DNA of 64,000 nucleotides, from positions 2,538,501-2,602,500 of the forward strand of contig NZ_CP077770.1 of NCBI RefSeq assembly GCF_019134595.1, written 5' to 3'. This document shows, piece after piece, positions 36,633 to 46,378 of the stretch. This DNA is from Pseudoalteromonas shioyasakiensis. Its GTDB lineage: Bacteria > Pseudomonadota > Gammaproteobacteria > Enterobacterales > Alteromonadaceae. The translations under genes were made by a program, and so were the position numbers. The notes under the pieces were generated by a model that did not search any database, was not told where the DNA came from, and saw only the letters and a program-made list of their open reading frames with translations. How positions within the stretch are numbered: position 1 is the stretch's first letter; each line of letters opens with the position of its first letter.

Positions 36633-37747
36633 TGAAAACTATCGCTTCTTTACTATTCGTTTTTGTTTTTTCAAGCAACGCATTAGCTCAGTTAAGCTGC
36701 AGCGCTTGGCCGCAGTGGAATAACTTTAAAACTCACTTTATTACACCAGAAGGTCGAGTTGTTGATTTAGGCAGTGACTACAGTATTACCACCTCTGAAG
36801 GGCAATCTTATGCGCTATTTTTTGCTTTACTAGCCAATGATAAAGCCAGCTTCGATAAGTTACTTGAGTGGACTGAAGTACACCTTTCTGAAGGTGACTT
36901 AAGCACCCGTTTACCAGCGTGGCAATGGGGAATAAAGCAAAATCAAGGACAAATCCTTGATTCAAATCCAGCTTCTGATTCAGATTTATGGATTGCTTAT
37001 ACCCTGTCACAAGCGGCTATCTTATGGAATGAAAGACGCTACGCAGTGCTCAGCTCAGTGCTTGCTGAGCGCATCATTCGTGAAGAAACAGCGCAGATAC
37101 CAAACCTCGGTCTGACTCTTTTACCTGGGCCAACAGGTTTTGAAAAAGACAGTAGCTGGAAATTAAATCCAAGCTATGCACCGCTATTTATATTTGCGCA
37201 ATTTGCGCACCTATACCCGCACTCGCCTTGGCAAACATTACACGATAACTCGGCGCAGTTATTAATAGATACAGCACCAAAAGGCGTGAGCCCTGATTGG
37301 GTTAATTACAGCGTGGAAAAAGGCTTTTATCATGATAAAAGCGCCCCTGCTACAGGTAGTTACAATGCTATCCGCGTTTACCTCTGGGCCAGCATGATGG
37401 CAGAGGATGCCCCCTATAAAAATGCCCTTACAGAGCAGTTTAAACCTTTTGTTGATAGCATTGTTTCTTCAGGCAAAGTGCCATTAGAAACCAATGCTGT
37501 CACAGGCAAAACGGCAGGCAACGCCCCAAGTGGTTTTGTTGCCGCCTTATTGCCATTGCTTGCTGAAGATAATGCATCACAAACTGTGACAGCTTTACAA
37601 CAGCAAATAATGATGGATACCCGCTTTACCACCAGCCGCTACTACGACAGCGTGTTGTATTTGTTTGGTAACAGCGCATTGAACAAACGTTTTAGTATTG
37701 ATAAAAACGGGGCTTTAACAACTAACTGGAGCAATGAATGCCGATAA
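36629..37747 (+). CDS. bcsZ: BcsZ, periplasmic endo-1,4-beta-glucanase (GH8)
   Basis: A 372-residue GH8 protein with a signal peptide (about 1-21). 'TTSEGQSYALFFALL' carries the catalytic acid (E57) and 'SDSDLWIAYTL' the conserved substrate-binding part. It cuts cellulose in the periplasm and tunes chain length and export. ATGATG start overlaps the bcsB stop; the bcsC start overlaps its end by ten bases. Confidence 0.95.
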   Translation: MMKTIASLLFVFVFSSNALAQLSCSAWPQWNNFKTHFITPEGRVVDLGSDYSITTSEGQSYALFFALLANDKASFDKLLEWTEVHLSEGDLSTRLPAWQWGIKQNQGQILDSNPASDSDLWIAYTLSQAAILWNERRYAVLSSVLAERIIREETAQIPNLGLTLLPGPTGFEKDSSWKLNPSYAPLFIFAQFAHLYPHSPWQTLHDNSAQLLIDTAPKGVSPDWVNYSVEKGFYHDKSAPATGSYNAIRVYLWASMMAEDAPYKNALTEQFKPFVDSIVSSGKVPLETNAVTGKTAGNAPSGFVAALLPLLAEDNASQTVTALQQQIMMDTRFTTSRYYDSVLYLFGNSALNKRFSIDKNGALTTNWSNECR

Positions 37748-40700
37748 AGTGGCTACTTGCTGCAGTTTTAGCAAGCTCCAGTGCATCCGCAGCAATAAAC
37801 AAAGACCTTGATAGTCAATCAATTGATTGGTTAATTAGCCAAGTACAACTTGGTGAAATTGAACGTGATAATCAATTGATGAGCGACAGCTTAGAAAAGC
37901 TGCAAAGCATTGCACCTAAAAATACTCAAGTGCAATGCGCCGAGGTGCGTGTTTTATATAGCCTCAAAGAAACCGACAAAGCCAATGTGCGCTTAGCAGA
38001 GCTTAGTAACCTATCACATTCGTGCGTAACAAGCTTAACCCTACTTGCACGCGTCAATAATCAAGACAAAGAAGCGGTTCAACAAGCCAGACTTCGTGCC
38101 AGAGCCGGACAATACAGTGACGCGGTAAAAATCTACAACCGGCTATTTAAATCCGCCTACCCCAATATTGAATATGAGCTGGAGCACATAAACTGGCTTG
38201 CTCAAGACTCAAATCAATATCAGCAAGCACTGCGCGGTTATCGTTCTTTACTAAAACGCTACCCAAATAGTGGCCGTTTTGAACTTGCCTACGCAAGACA
38301 TCTGTTAAAGCAAAACCCAACAAATAAAGAAGCCATTGAATTACTGAGCCATTATGCTCACAGTAACCAATATGGTGTTGAAGCTGAGTTTGCGTGGCTT
38401 GCAGCCCTTGAGGATATGCCGCTTAATAAACAAACCGAGCGTGAATATCAGCGTTACTTTGCAGCCTACCCTAAAAGCAGTAAAGGTCAGCTACAATTTA
38501 GTGACTTTAAGAAAGCGCATTTAGCTGAACAAAAAAAGCAAGCAGACCCTGCTTATCAAACATGGCTCAAAGGCAGTGTCGAACTTGAAAAACGCCACTT
38601 TGATGCAGCAGAAAAGCTTTTCAATAAAGCACTGCGAGGTCGTCCTCAAGATCCTGAAATATACAATAGCTTAGGTTTATTAAACTTAAGGCAAGGTCGC
38701 AATGCCAATGCTTACCAGTACTTTAAAAAAGCTCAAAAATACAGCATAGATGCAAACCGTATAACAGTGTTAAAAGGCCTCGCCAATACTGCTCGTTTTT
38801 GGCAATACATAGATGAAGCTAAATCAGCCATTAGTAACAATGAACTTAAACAGGCTGCGCTTAAGCTGGATTTAGCTGACACCTTAAATGAAGACCCTAA
38901 TACTGTATTGTTTTACCGCGCTGAACTTGCCAAACAATCAGGGCAACTCCAAAATGCGATGAACCTATATAAGCAAGTGCTAAAAGACGATCCTCTGCAA
39001 CAGCCTACTTTGCGTGCCATGCTTGAATTAACCGCCTCAGATGGTAATTATGCTCGTAGTCATCGTTTTTATAATGGCTTAACTCGTCAGCAACAGGCAT
39101 TGATTGCTGAAGATTATACCCTTCTACAAACACAGCAACTAAGAACCCGTGCTGATGAGCTTACTGCTGAAGGTCAACTTGATGAAGCAGTTGATGTGCT
39201 GCTTATGGCAATTAAACAAAGCCCCCGTCAAAGCTGGCTTTACTACGACCTTGCAAATTTATACCAGCAACAGGGTTTAGTTGATCATGCCAAAGCTCTG
39301 TATAAAAAAACCTTGTGGCAATTTCCGCTAGATGCAGATTTACGTTATAGCCATGCCCTATTTTTACGTTCGTTGAATGATTACCAAGGAGCACTGGCAA
39401 CCTTAGATTACATTCCTAATAATGCGCGCACGGAACAAATTAATGTGCTTACAGAGCAGCTAAGCATTAATACCAAACTAGAAAGACTCTCTGCCAACAA
39501 TACAGCCACTAATAAAGCCACGGTGATTTATAAGCTCACCGAGTTAGAAGCACAGCCATTAACACCTTTAATGCAAGCTGAGCTTGCCAGTCAATGGCAA
39601 CAAATTAATGAGCAGCAGTATGCAATAAGGCAACTGAAAAAAGCTCTTACTCGTGACCCAAGTTTGAGCCCATATTGGCACATGACATATGCAAATTGGC
39701 TAATTGAAAGCAACGATAAAAACGCTGCTGATAGCTGGTTTGCAGACTATCAACTGCCGAGTAACGCAACCGATGCAGAGCAATCACAATGGTTAGCACT
39801 ACAAGTTAATTACGTTAATCGCTTTAGTGATAGTAACCAACGAATAGCTAAACTCTCAGAGCTTGCAACACGTTACCCTGATAACCCAGAACTGTCAGAG
39901 GCGCTGATCAATGCTCATATCGAGCAAGGCAATAGTAACCAGGCTATTACACACTTTGAGCAGCACGTTGCAAAAAGGCAAACTGTGTCAACGGATACTG
40001 CTTTAGCTATTGCGACACTTGCTCGTCAGCAGCAAAGAGATGATCTAGCAGATCGCATCATTGCTGGGCAAATTAATCAAGTTTCGAGTGAGCAAAGCTA
40101 TCGTCAGCAGCAATTGATGACTGCCCTTGAACAATTTGAAGATAAACAGAGCGCAATAAATCTAGCTGAGCAATTGCTAGCTAAATCAAACAACAACCAA
40201 GAGCTTTATTATCAAGCAGCAGCGGTTGCGCAAGCTAAGCAACAAACTACGCTTGCTCAAAGCTGGTACCGCGCTGCAGTTGATCCAGATACGGCAACGA
40301 GCAACTTAAGCGATGAGCAGAACTATGAGCTGTATGCCCTTAATGAAAATGAAGCTTGGTATGTCAATAATGCCAAGCGCCAATTGCAAGATATTGAGCG
40401 CGATGAGCAAGCTTATATCACTGCTGCAATCAACCTAAGTAGCCAAACCAGCACACAAAATGAGTCCACACTCGGCGCTGGTGCAACCCCTATAGAAGCA
40501 GGTTTCCCGCTATGGGGTGGCACTGGGATTGTGAAATTAGACCCAATGACAATATCGAGCCAAGAAACCCGCTTTGATGAAACCTTTGCTGGTAGCCGCT
40601 ATGGTCAAGGGGCCCTATGTATTTTTGACTGCCCACTTTTAAGTATAAAACCAAAGCAACAAGGTATGGATATTGGCCTTGCTTGGCAAAACGAGCAATG

Positions 40701-41550
40701 GCGCATTGATCTTGGTACCACCCCACTTGGCTTTTTAGTCGAAGATATCGTGTGGGGCGTTAATTACAATGGTGATTTAGGCGACTTAGGTTATGGCGTC
40801 ACGTTTAATAAACGCCCGGTTACCAGCTCGGTATTATCTTACGCCGGACTTGAAGATGTCTTTACCAACCAAGTATGGGGTGGCGTTAGAGCTACGCAAT
40901 TACAACTTAGCCTATCTCATGACCTAGGCCTAGATTGGGGTTTTTGGGGTAGTACCAACTATCAAATCTTGCAAGGTAAAAACGTAAAAGATAATCAAAG
41001 CTACAGCCTAATGGGTGGTAGTTATTATCGCTATATTCGCGAAAGAAACACCGAGTTAAGCCTAGGTCTTAACTTATTACACTGGTCGTATAAGTATAAT
41101 TTAAGCGAAGAAACCTGGGGTCACGGTGGCTATTACAGCCCACAAAACTACTTGGGCGCTTCATTACCTGTGATTTTTGATAAGCGAGTTGGTCATAATT
41201 TTGTATACCGACTGCGCGCTGGCGTATCTTGGTCAACCACCACGACAGACGACATCGCGTTTTTCCCTAACGACCCTATTTTGCAAGGCCAAGCAGAGGC
41301 TCAAACAGCTGTTACGGGTGTTGTACCTTACTTTGAAGGCGATACCAGCAGTGGCTTATCGTATAACTTAGGGGCAAGTTTTGAGTATCGATTCACGCCT
41401 CATTGGTTCTTTGGTGGTTACGTCAACTTAGATAGAGCCGATTTTTACGAGCCGAATTATGCTCAGCTGTACTTTCGTTATTACTTTAATCCGGTGTATA
41501 GCGAACTGGCTTTCCCGGGTAAACCTGTTGTGCCTTATGCAAGCTACTAA
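37738..41550 (+). CDS. bcsC: BcsC, cellulose exporter (TPR scaffold plus outer-membrane porin)
   Basis: A 1270-residue protein with a short signal peptide, many TPR units over about residues 20-900 (for example 'AEKLFNKALRGRPQDPEIYNSLGLL' with the expected spacing) and a C-terminal 16-strand-type barrel (about 930-1270) that ends with an aromatic residue (YASY). It forms the outer-membrane exit for cellulose. Slightly longer than E. coli BcsC. Last gene of the bcsRQABZC operon. Confidence 0.95.
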   Translation: MPIKWLLAAVLASSSASAAINKDLDSQSIDWLISQVQLGEIERDNQLMSDSLEKLQSIAPKNTQVQCAEVRVLYSLKETDKANVRLAELSNLSHSCVTSLTLLARVNNQDKEAVQQARLRARAGQYSDAVKIYNRLFKSAYPNIEYELEHINWLAQDSNQYQQALRGYRSLLKRYPNSGRFELAYARHLLKQNPTNKEAIELLSHYAHSNQYGVEAEFAWLAALEDMPLNKQTEREYQRYFAAYPKSSKGQLQFSDFKKAHLAEQKKQADPAYQTWLKGSVELEKRHFDAAEKLFNKALRGRPQDPEIYNSLGLLNLRQGRNANAYQYFKKAQKYSIDANRITVLKGLANTARFWQYIDEAKSAISNNELKQAALKLDLADTLNEDPNTVLFYRAELAKQSGQLQNAMNLYKQVLKDDPLQQPTLRAMLELTASDGNYARSHRFYNGLTRQQQALIAEDYTLLQTQQLRTRADELTAEGQLDEAVDVLLMAIKQSPRQSWLYYDLANLYQQQGLVDHAKALYKKTLWQFPLDADLRYSHALFLRSLNDYQGALATLDYIPNNARTEQINVLTEQLSINTKLERLSANNTATNKATVIYKLTELEAQPLTPLMQAELASQWQQINEQQYAIRQLKKALTRDPSLSPYWHMTYANWLIESNDKNAADSWFADYQLPSNATDAEQSQWLALQVNYVNRFSDSNQRIAKLSELATRYPDNPELSEALINAHIEQGNSNQAITHFEQHVAKRQTVSTDTALAIATLARQQQRDDLADRIIAGQINQVSSEQSYRQQQLMTALEQFEDKQSAINLAEQLLAKSNNNQELYYQAAAVAQAKQQTTLAQSWYRAAVDPDTATSNLSDEQNYELYALNENEAWYVNNAKRQLQDIERDEQAYITAAINLSSQTSTQNESTLGAGATPIEAGFPLWGGTGIVKLDPMTISSQETRFDETFAGSRYGQGALCIFDCPLLSIKPKQQGMDIGLAWQNEQWRIDLGTTPLGFLVEDIVWGVNYNGDLGDLGYGVTFNKRPVTSSVLSYAGLEDVFTNQVWGGVRATQLQLSLSHDLGLDWGFWGSTNYQILQGKNVKDNQSYSLMGGSYYRYIRERNTELSLGLNLLHWSYKYNLSEETWGHGGYYSPQNYLGASLPVIFDKRVGHNFVYRLRAGVSWSTTTTDDIAFFPNDPILQGQAEAQTAVTGVVPYFEGDTSSGLSYNLGASFEYRFTPHWFFGGYVNLDRADFYEPNYAQLYFRYYFNPVYSELAFPGKPVVPYASY

Positions 41551-41793
41551 CTGTCGCATCACAAGGGGCAAGTGTCGCAAGTTCTTCCCCTCACCATAAG
41601 GTCTATGTATACTGTAGCGCACTTGTAGCTAGGATAAGGGTGTGTCCCTTTCCTTCAAGTACAAAACTTGAGCAACAAACCATTATCTTAGCTGCATCAA
41701 AAACATGGCCGCCCGTTCACTAAATAAATACATAGAACGACCAAAGCAAAAACAATAAGGCCTCAAACAAAAACTTAGAGTTAGGAAGTAAAT
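41551..41793. other. Spacer after bcsC with two small hairpins
   Basis: AAGGG-TGTGT-CCCTT and CAAGT-ACAAA-ACTTG form two adjacent hairpins at about 41634-41670, without a clear T tract. They may end the cellulose operon or sit in the leader of the peptide transporter. No gene is seen. Confidence 0.35.
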
Positions 41794-43224
41794 ATGAGTT
41801 CATTACCTAAAGCAGGTGACTTTTTAGGGCATCCTAAAGGGTTATTCCTGTTGTTCGGCACAGAAATGTGGGAACGATTCGGTTATTACGGCATGCGCGC
41901 CATCTTAGTTTTATACTTAGTAGCGCTTGTACAAGAAGGTGGTTTTGGTTGGTCAAATGCAGACGCATTAAGCCTTTATGGTACCTTCACAATGGCTGTA
42001 TACATCACACCACTATTTGGTGGTTGGTTAGCCGATAACGTATTAGGACAACGTAAAGCAATTATCCTTGGTGGTTTATTGATGGCTGCAGGCCATTTCA
42101 CTATGGGTATCCCACACAGCTACTTAGCTGGCCAAGAAGAAAACGTATTCTATATTGGTTTAACACTTCTTTGTATTGGTAACGGTTTATTCAAGCCAAA
42201 CATCTCAACTATGGTAGGTGATCTATACAAAGAAGGTGATCAACGTCGTGATGGCGCGTTCACTATCTTCTACATGGGTATCAACCTAGGTGGTGCATTA
42301 GGTCCTCTAGTTGCGGGTTATGCTGCAGCTGCAATGGGCTGGCAATGGGGTTTCATCGTAGCGGGTGTTGGTATGGTTTTATCTGTACTTTTACAACTTG
42401 CTTTAAGCAACAAATACTTAGGCGAAATCGGTGTTGTGCCTTCAGCTAAGCTTTCTCAAGCACAGTCTGAGTCAAATACTAAAGAGCCACTAACTAAAGT
42501 TGAAACTGATCGTATTAAAGTTATCTTCACTATGAGTGTATTCAGCATCATCTTCTGGATGGGCTTTGAACAAGCGGGTGGTTTAATGAACCTTTTCGCT
42601 AACGATTACACTGACCGTATGTTACTTGGTTTTGAAGTGCCAGCTTCTTGGTTCCAATCTTTAAACTCAATTTTCATCATTGTTTTTGCACCTTTAGTTG
42701 CCATTATTTGGTTAAAGCTTGATAAACGTGAACCTAATTCACCAGTTAAGTTTGCTATTGCACTTATTTTCTTAGCATTAGGTTTCATTACTATGATCCT
42801 AGCGCTTATGACACAAGGTCAAGGTGAGCACCTACAAATCAGCATGATGTGGTTAGTATTATTCTACTTATTCCACACGCTAGGTGAGTTATGTTTATCT
42901 CCAATTGGTTTATCTATGGTGAGTAAACTTGCACCTCTACGCTTAGCTTCAATGCTTATGGGTATTTGGTTCCTATGTACAGCCGTTGCAAACAAGATTG
43001 CTGGTTTCGTAGGTTCATTCCTAGGTGAAGGTGAAGAAGCGCTAGACAACGCGATGGGTATCTTCATTGGTTTAGGCGCAACAGCGGTTCTTTCTGCTGT
43101 GATCATGTACTTACTAAGTGACAAACTAGTTGCTTGGATGCACGGTGCTGAAGGTCAACACGAGCCACAAACTACTGAGCACATCCTAGCTGAAGAGCTA
43201 GAAGTGACAGCTGAAAAGCAATAA
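41794..43224 (+). CDS. POT/PTR family proton-dependent di/tripeptide transporter
   Basis: A 476-residue inner-membrane protein with 12-14 hydrophobic segments. The N-terminus has the family's E24-M-W-E27-R28-F-G-Y-Y-G proton-coupling motif and 'GGWLADNVLGQRKAI'; 'FKPNISTMVGDLY' is the second POT signature and 'FWMGFEQAGG' is in the middle loop. It imports small peptides with protons. Codon choice (GGT, CGT, TTA) looks like a well-expressed gene. Single-gene unit with its own terminator. Confidence 0.95.
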   Translation: MSSLPKAGDFLGHPKGLFLLFGTEMWERFGYYGMRAILVLYLVALVQEGGFGWSNADALSLYGTFTMAVYITPLFGGWLADNVLGQRKAIILGGLLMAAGHFTMGIPHSYLAGQEENVFYIGLTLLCIGNGLFKPNISTMVGDLYKEGDQRRDGAFTIFYMGINLGGALGPLVAGYAAAAMGWQWGFIVAGVGMVLSVLLQLALSNKYLGEIGVVPSAKLSQAQSESNTKEPLTKVETDRIKVIFTMSVFSIIFWMGFEQAGGLMNLFANDYTDRMLLGFEVPASWFQSLNSIFIIVFAPLVAIIWLKLDKREPNSPVKFAIALIFLALGFITMILALMTQGQGEHLQISMMWLVLFYLFHTLGELCLSPIGLSMVSKLAPLRLASMLMGIWFLCTAVANKIAGFVGSFLGEGEEALDNAMGIFIGLGATAVLSAVIMYLLSDKLVAWMHGAEGQHEPQTTEHILAEELEVTAEKQ

Positions 43225-43229
43225 TACTT

Positions 43230-43262
43230 ATTCCCCGTAGCACCCGCTGCGGGGAATTTCTC
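43230..43262 (+). terminator. Terminator after the peptide transporter
   Basis: ATTCCCCG and CGGGGAAT arms around a 12-base loop, then a T/C-rich run. Strong stem but interrupted T tail. Confidence 0.6.
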
Positions 43263-43339
43263 TCTCCCCTATTCCCTCTGCGTCCTTAAAACTGATACTA
43301 TATTCTGATATTAATTTGGTTTGCAAAGGAACTGAGTAA

Positions 43340-46063
43340 GTGCGCTCTAACACTCAACTACTGGTCATTATTCTGACTAGCTTATTACTAACAGCATGCG
43401 GTGGCGATAAAACAACAAAAGAAGTCGCAACAGCTCCTGATCAGTCTGGTTTAATTATTTCTGTCGAAAATGGCTTATCAGCTGAATTTGCACAGGGTGA
43501 TGTCACACTTAATGCAATAAGTAACACGGTTACGACAGACACCACGTTTACTTACTCTGAAACAGCCGCCTCAAGCACAGATATGGAGCAAGGTATTGTC
43601 TCGAGTATTCATACCTTTCGCCCCAATAACCTAATATTTGCTGAGCCATTAAGTTTAGCGATTAAATTACCAGATGAACGAACTAACCTTGCCTTTAGCA
43701 TAGTGCAGTTAGTCGATGAGCAATGGCAAACTCTCAGTACTGAACAAAGCGATGATGGATTTGCAGTCAGTGCTATTACAGAATTTGGTAGTTTTGCTTT
43801 AATGTCGCGCACAATTCCTCCGGTTAGTAAAACCATTGGCGAGCAATGTAATGACACAGCCAGTAACCAAACAGTGCGCTTCATTCATGTTGCTGATTTA
43901 CACGCGCGCTTTGGCTTTAAAGAGCAGTTATTCAGCCGTATTCGCAGTTACTACGACAATGCAAAACTTGAAAACCCTAACACCTTATTCACCAATGGCG
44001 GTGACGATTATGAAAAAGGCACCGTAGCTGAACAAACATCACAAGGTTTAGCGACAGTAGAAGCAATAAAAGCGATGGCCTTTGACGTACGTGTGATTGG
44101 TAACCACGACTATGCGTGGGGACCTGAGCAACTACTGGACTTTGCCGATGACGATAATGCCATCGTGCTTTCAAGTAACACCGAATATGATGGTAGCAGC
44201 GAGACGCCGTTTGCCGGTGTCGATTTTTCAGTTGTCCAAGTAGGTTGCCTTCGAATAGGCTTTTTTGGCATGACTTCAGTACCTTGGAATGAACTTGATG
44301 AACCAGTTGAAGACGAGCCTATTCCTGATTTTATCGCTAATTTCAAAATGAATTGGCAGTGGCAAGACGTGGCTGAGCAGATTGTTAACCAATACCGTCA
44401 AGATGTTGATTACATGGTCATGGTGAGTCACTTAGGTGAAGGCACTGACACCCGTATTGCACAAAATGTTGCAGGGATTGATTTAGTGCTTGGTGGGCAC
44501 ACCCATGGCGGTGAAAGCTATCAAACATTAGATAACGGTAGCATTGTTATTCAACCAAACTTCTTTGCACAAGGGCTAACTGATCTTACCTTAACCTTTA
44601 ACCTTGAAGACAAAACTCTTGCAGATGTTGGTTACAATACAGTTCCAACCACCAGCATTACGACCCGAGATGAGAGCACTAAAACCGCCATCGATGAAAT
44701 CATGGGACGTTATGCTCCAGATGCAAACACCGAAATTGCCGTTTCAGAAAATTACCCCACTGCTGAAGAACTCACCACGATTACAGCCAAAGCGACTATG
44801 CAGCAGTTCCCTGCTATTGATGCCGCCTTACTTGATGCAAGCCAAGTACAAGATCGTTGGCTACCGGGTACATTAACCCAAGAAGACTTTCATGCCGCGT
44901 TTAAGGTTGAACGCCAACCATCGAATACCCCGGGCTTTAATTCAATTTATCAAGTTGCGGTGACTGGCAGCCAGTTAAAAAGCATGCTCGAAAGCCAGCC
45001 AGAATGGGTCTCTTTAGTGCCAGATAACATTGATAATGCAACCACTTACCACGTTGCTCTATTTAAAGGCCCAGCGCTAAATAGCGAGTTGTTCTTCCCT
45101 GCTCTGCCAAACTTAGAAGCGCAATTGGTCGCAGAGAGTTGGTGGCTGCTTGATAACTACGCGCGAGCACGCACCAGCCAATGTTTATATCTCGATACCG
45201 ATAACATGCTTAATGCCTGTAAAGCAGATGATGCAGTCACAGTATGGAATTTTAATAATCCCAATCAAGGCTTTAACAGTGACTTTGGCCCTGCAACACT
45301 CAACTTTTATGACCCTGAAGACAAAAATTGGGGGCCAGAAGATAGCCAATTTACCACCACCAGTGAGCTTGAAATAGCTGATTTACCAAACGGTGCTTCA
45401 GGCGTGCTCGCCTTTGCCCGCCACAGCCCAACACAAGGCTTAACCTTAACGGCTAATAGTGCTGCCAACGGTGATTACCAAACAGAAGGCCTTATCGCTG
45501 ATTACACTTTAGTGATGGATATTATGTGGCCAGAGCAAAGCACCAATGAGTGGCGCTCATTACTACAAACAGATCTTACCAATAGTGATGACGCAGACCT
45601 TTACGTTAGCCGAGATAACGCCATCGGTATTGCTACCAGTGACAGTGGTTACTTTGGCGAGCTTTTGGCAAACAGCTGGCACCGTATTGCTTTTGTGTTT
45701 TATGCTGCTCCAAACAACGGGGCACTAAAAATTTATCTTGATGGCGAGCTGATTGGTATTAAAGATGAAGGTGAAATCAATAAGCGCTGGGCAATCAACA
45801 ATGCAGCCTTACTTTTAACCGATAATGACTATGAAACTAAGCCGGGTTACTTAAACGCCTTGTTATTTGCTGGTCGTGCAATGACAGATGCCGAAATTGC
45901 TAATATGGGTGCTGCACAGCAGCAACTTAATTTTACGCAATCAACCCGTACCTTAAACCAAGTGGTTGAGCGCCATTATCAAGCTGCACCACAAATTATG
46001 AATAACCCTTGGTTACAACAACGCAGCAAGTTTTTTAACAAAGCGCGCCAAACCGTAAACTAA
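43340..46063 (+). CDS. 5'-nucleotidase-like lipoprotein with C-terminal LamG-like domain
   Basis: A 907-residue protein starting at GTG after AAAGGA. It has a lipobox LLTAC (Cys about 20), so it is probably outer-membrane-anchored. Residues about 20-170 are a beta-rich region with no firm match. Then follows a calcineurin-like phosphoesterase with 'HVADLHARFG', 'TNGGDDYEKG', 'VIGNHDYAWG', 'MVSHLGEG' and 'LGGHTHGG', and a 5'-nucleotidase C-terminal domain ('FNSIYQVAVTGSQLKSML'). About 200 C-terminal residues form a LamG/concanavalin-like domain ('NSWHRIAFVFYA', 'LKIYLDGELIG'). It probably releases phosphate and nucleosides from extracellular nucleotides. Confidence 0.85.
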   Translation: MRSNTQLLVIILTSLLLTACGGDKTTKEVATAPDQSGLIISVENGLSAEFAQGDVTLNAISNTVTTDTTFTYSETAASSTDMEQGIVSSIHTFRPNNLIFAEPLSLAIKLPDERTNLAFSIVQLVDEQWQTLSTEQSDDGFAVSAITEFGSFALMSRTIPPVSKTIGEQCNDTASNQTVRFIHVADLHARFGFKEQLFSRIRSYYDNAKLENPNTLFTNGGDDYEKGTVAEQTSQGLATVEAIKAMAFDVRVIGNHDYAWGPEQLLDFADDDNAIVLSSNTEYDGSSETPFAGVDFSVVQVGCLRIGFFGMTSVPWNELDEPVEDEPIPDFIANFKMNWQWQDVAEQIVNQYRQDVDYMVMVSHLGEGTDTRIAQNVAGIDLVLGGHTHGGESYQTLDNGSIVIQPNFFAQGLTDLTLTFNLEDKTLADVGYNTVPTTSITTRDESTKTAIDEIMGRYAPDANTEIAVSENYPTAEELTTITAKATMQQFPAIDAALLDASQVQDRWLPGTLTQEDFHAAFKVERQPSNTPGFNSIYQVAVTGSQLKSMLESQPEWVSLVPDNIDNATTYHVALFKGPALNSELFFPALPNLEAQLVAESWWLLDNYARARTSQCLYLDTDNMLNACKADDAVTVWNFNNPNQGFNSDFGPATLNFYDPEDKNWGPEDSQFTTTSELEIADLPNGASGVLAFARHSPTQGLTLTANSAANGDYQTEGLIADYTLVMDIMWPEQSTNEWRSLLQTDLTNSDDADLYVSRDNAIGIATSDSGYFGELLANSWHRIAFVFYAAPNNGALKIYLDGELIGIKDEGEINKRWAINNAALLLTDNDYETKPGYLNALLFAGRAMTDAEIANMGAAQQQLNFTQSTRTLNQVVERHYQAAPQIMNNPWLQQRSKFFNKARQTVN

Positions 46064-46082
46064 ACTATACAATCAACTTAAT

Positions 46083-46108
46083 AAAAAAGGCCGTTTCAGG
46101 CCTTTTTT
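46083..46108 (+). terminator. Terminator after the nucleotidase-like gene
   Basis: AAAAAAGGCC and GGCCTTTTTT arms around GTTTCA. Confidence 0.88.
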
Positions 46109-46378
46109 ATTACCTAAGAAACACTGAAATTTACCATTAAATACATATAGATAGACATGAAAAAGGATAACATTTTTTAGTCAACCTAGTGACTTACTCA
46201 TTGCCTTTGTTAGGTCAATTGCTGAAATTAAAATCATTGTCCCATTTAATTTACAAAAGGGGCTTTGGCTAAATAGTGCGGGGATCTTCCCCTTATCAAG
46301 TTTCTGGTTAATCATCCGCTCATTACAGAACAATAATTCTTTTTTAGCGCAGTGCTTATAATTGCGGGAGTAATGACA
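46109..46378. other. hpd upstream region
   Basis: No gene is seen. It contains a TyrR-box-like site (listed separately) and a small GGGGA-TCT-TCCCC hairpin near 46280-46292. A GGGAG Shine-Dalgarno at 46366-46370 defines the hpd start. Confidence 0.5.
46238..46255. promoter_or_regulatory. Candidate TyrR box upstream of hpd
   Basis: TGTCCC-ATTTAA-TTTACA has the essential TGT-N12-ACA core of a TyrR box and a perfect right half (TTTACA). It lies about 125 bases before the hpd start, and tyrR itself is in this window. HPPD genes are TyrR targets in some relatives, so control by tyrosine is plausible. Confidence 0.5.

Noticed and set aside
46280..46292. GGGGA-TCT-TCCCC hairpin in the hpd leader as a terminator or attenuator
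   Set aside because: Stem is only five pairs with no T tract and no leader peptide around it.
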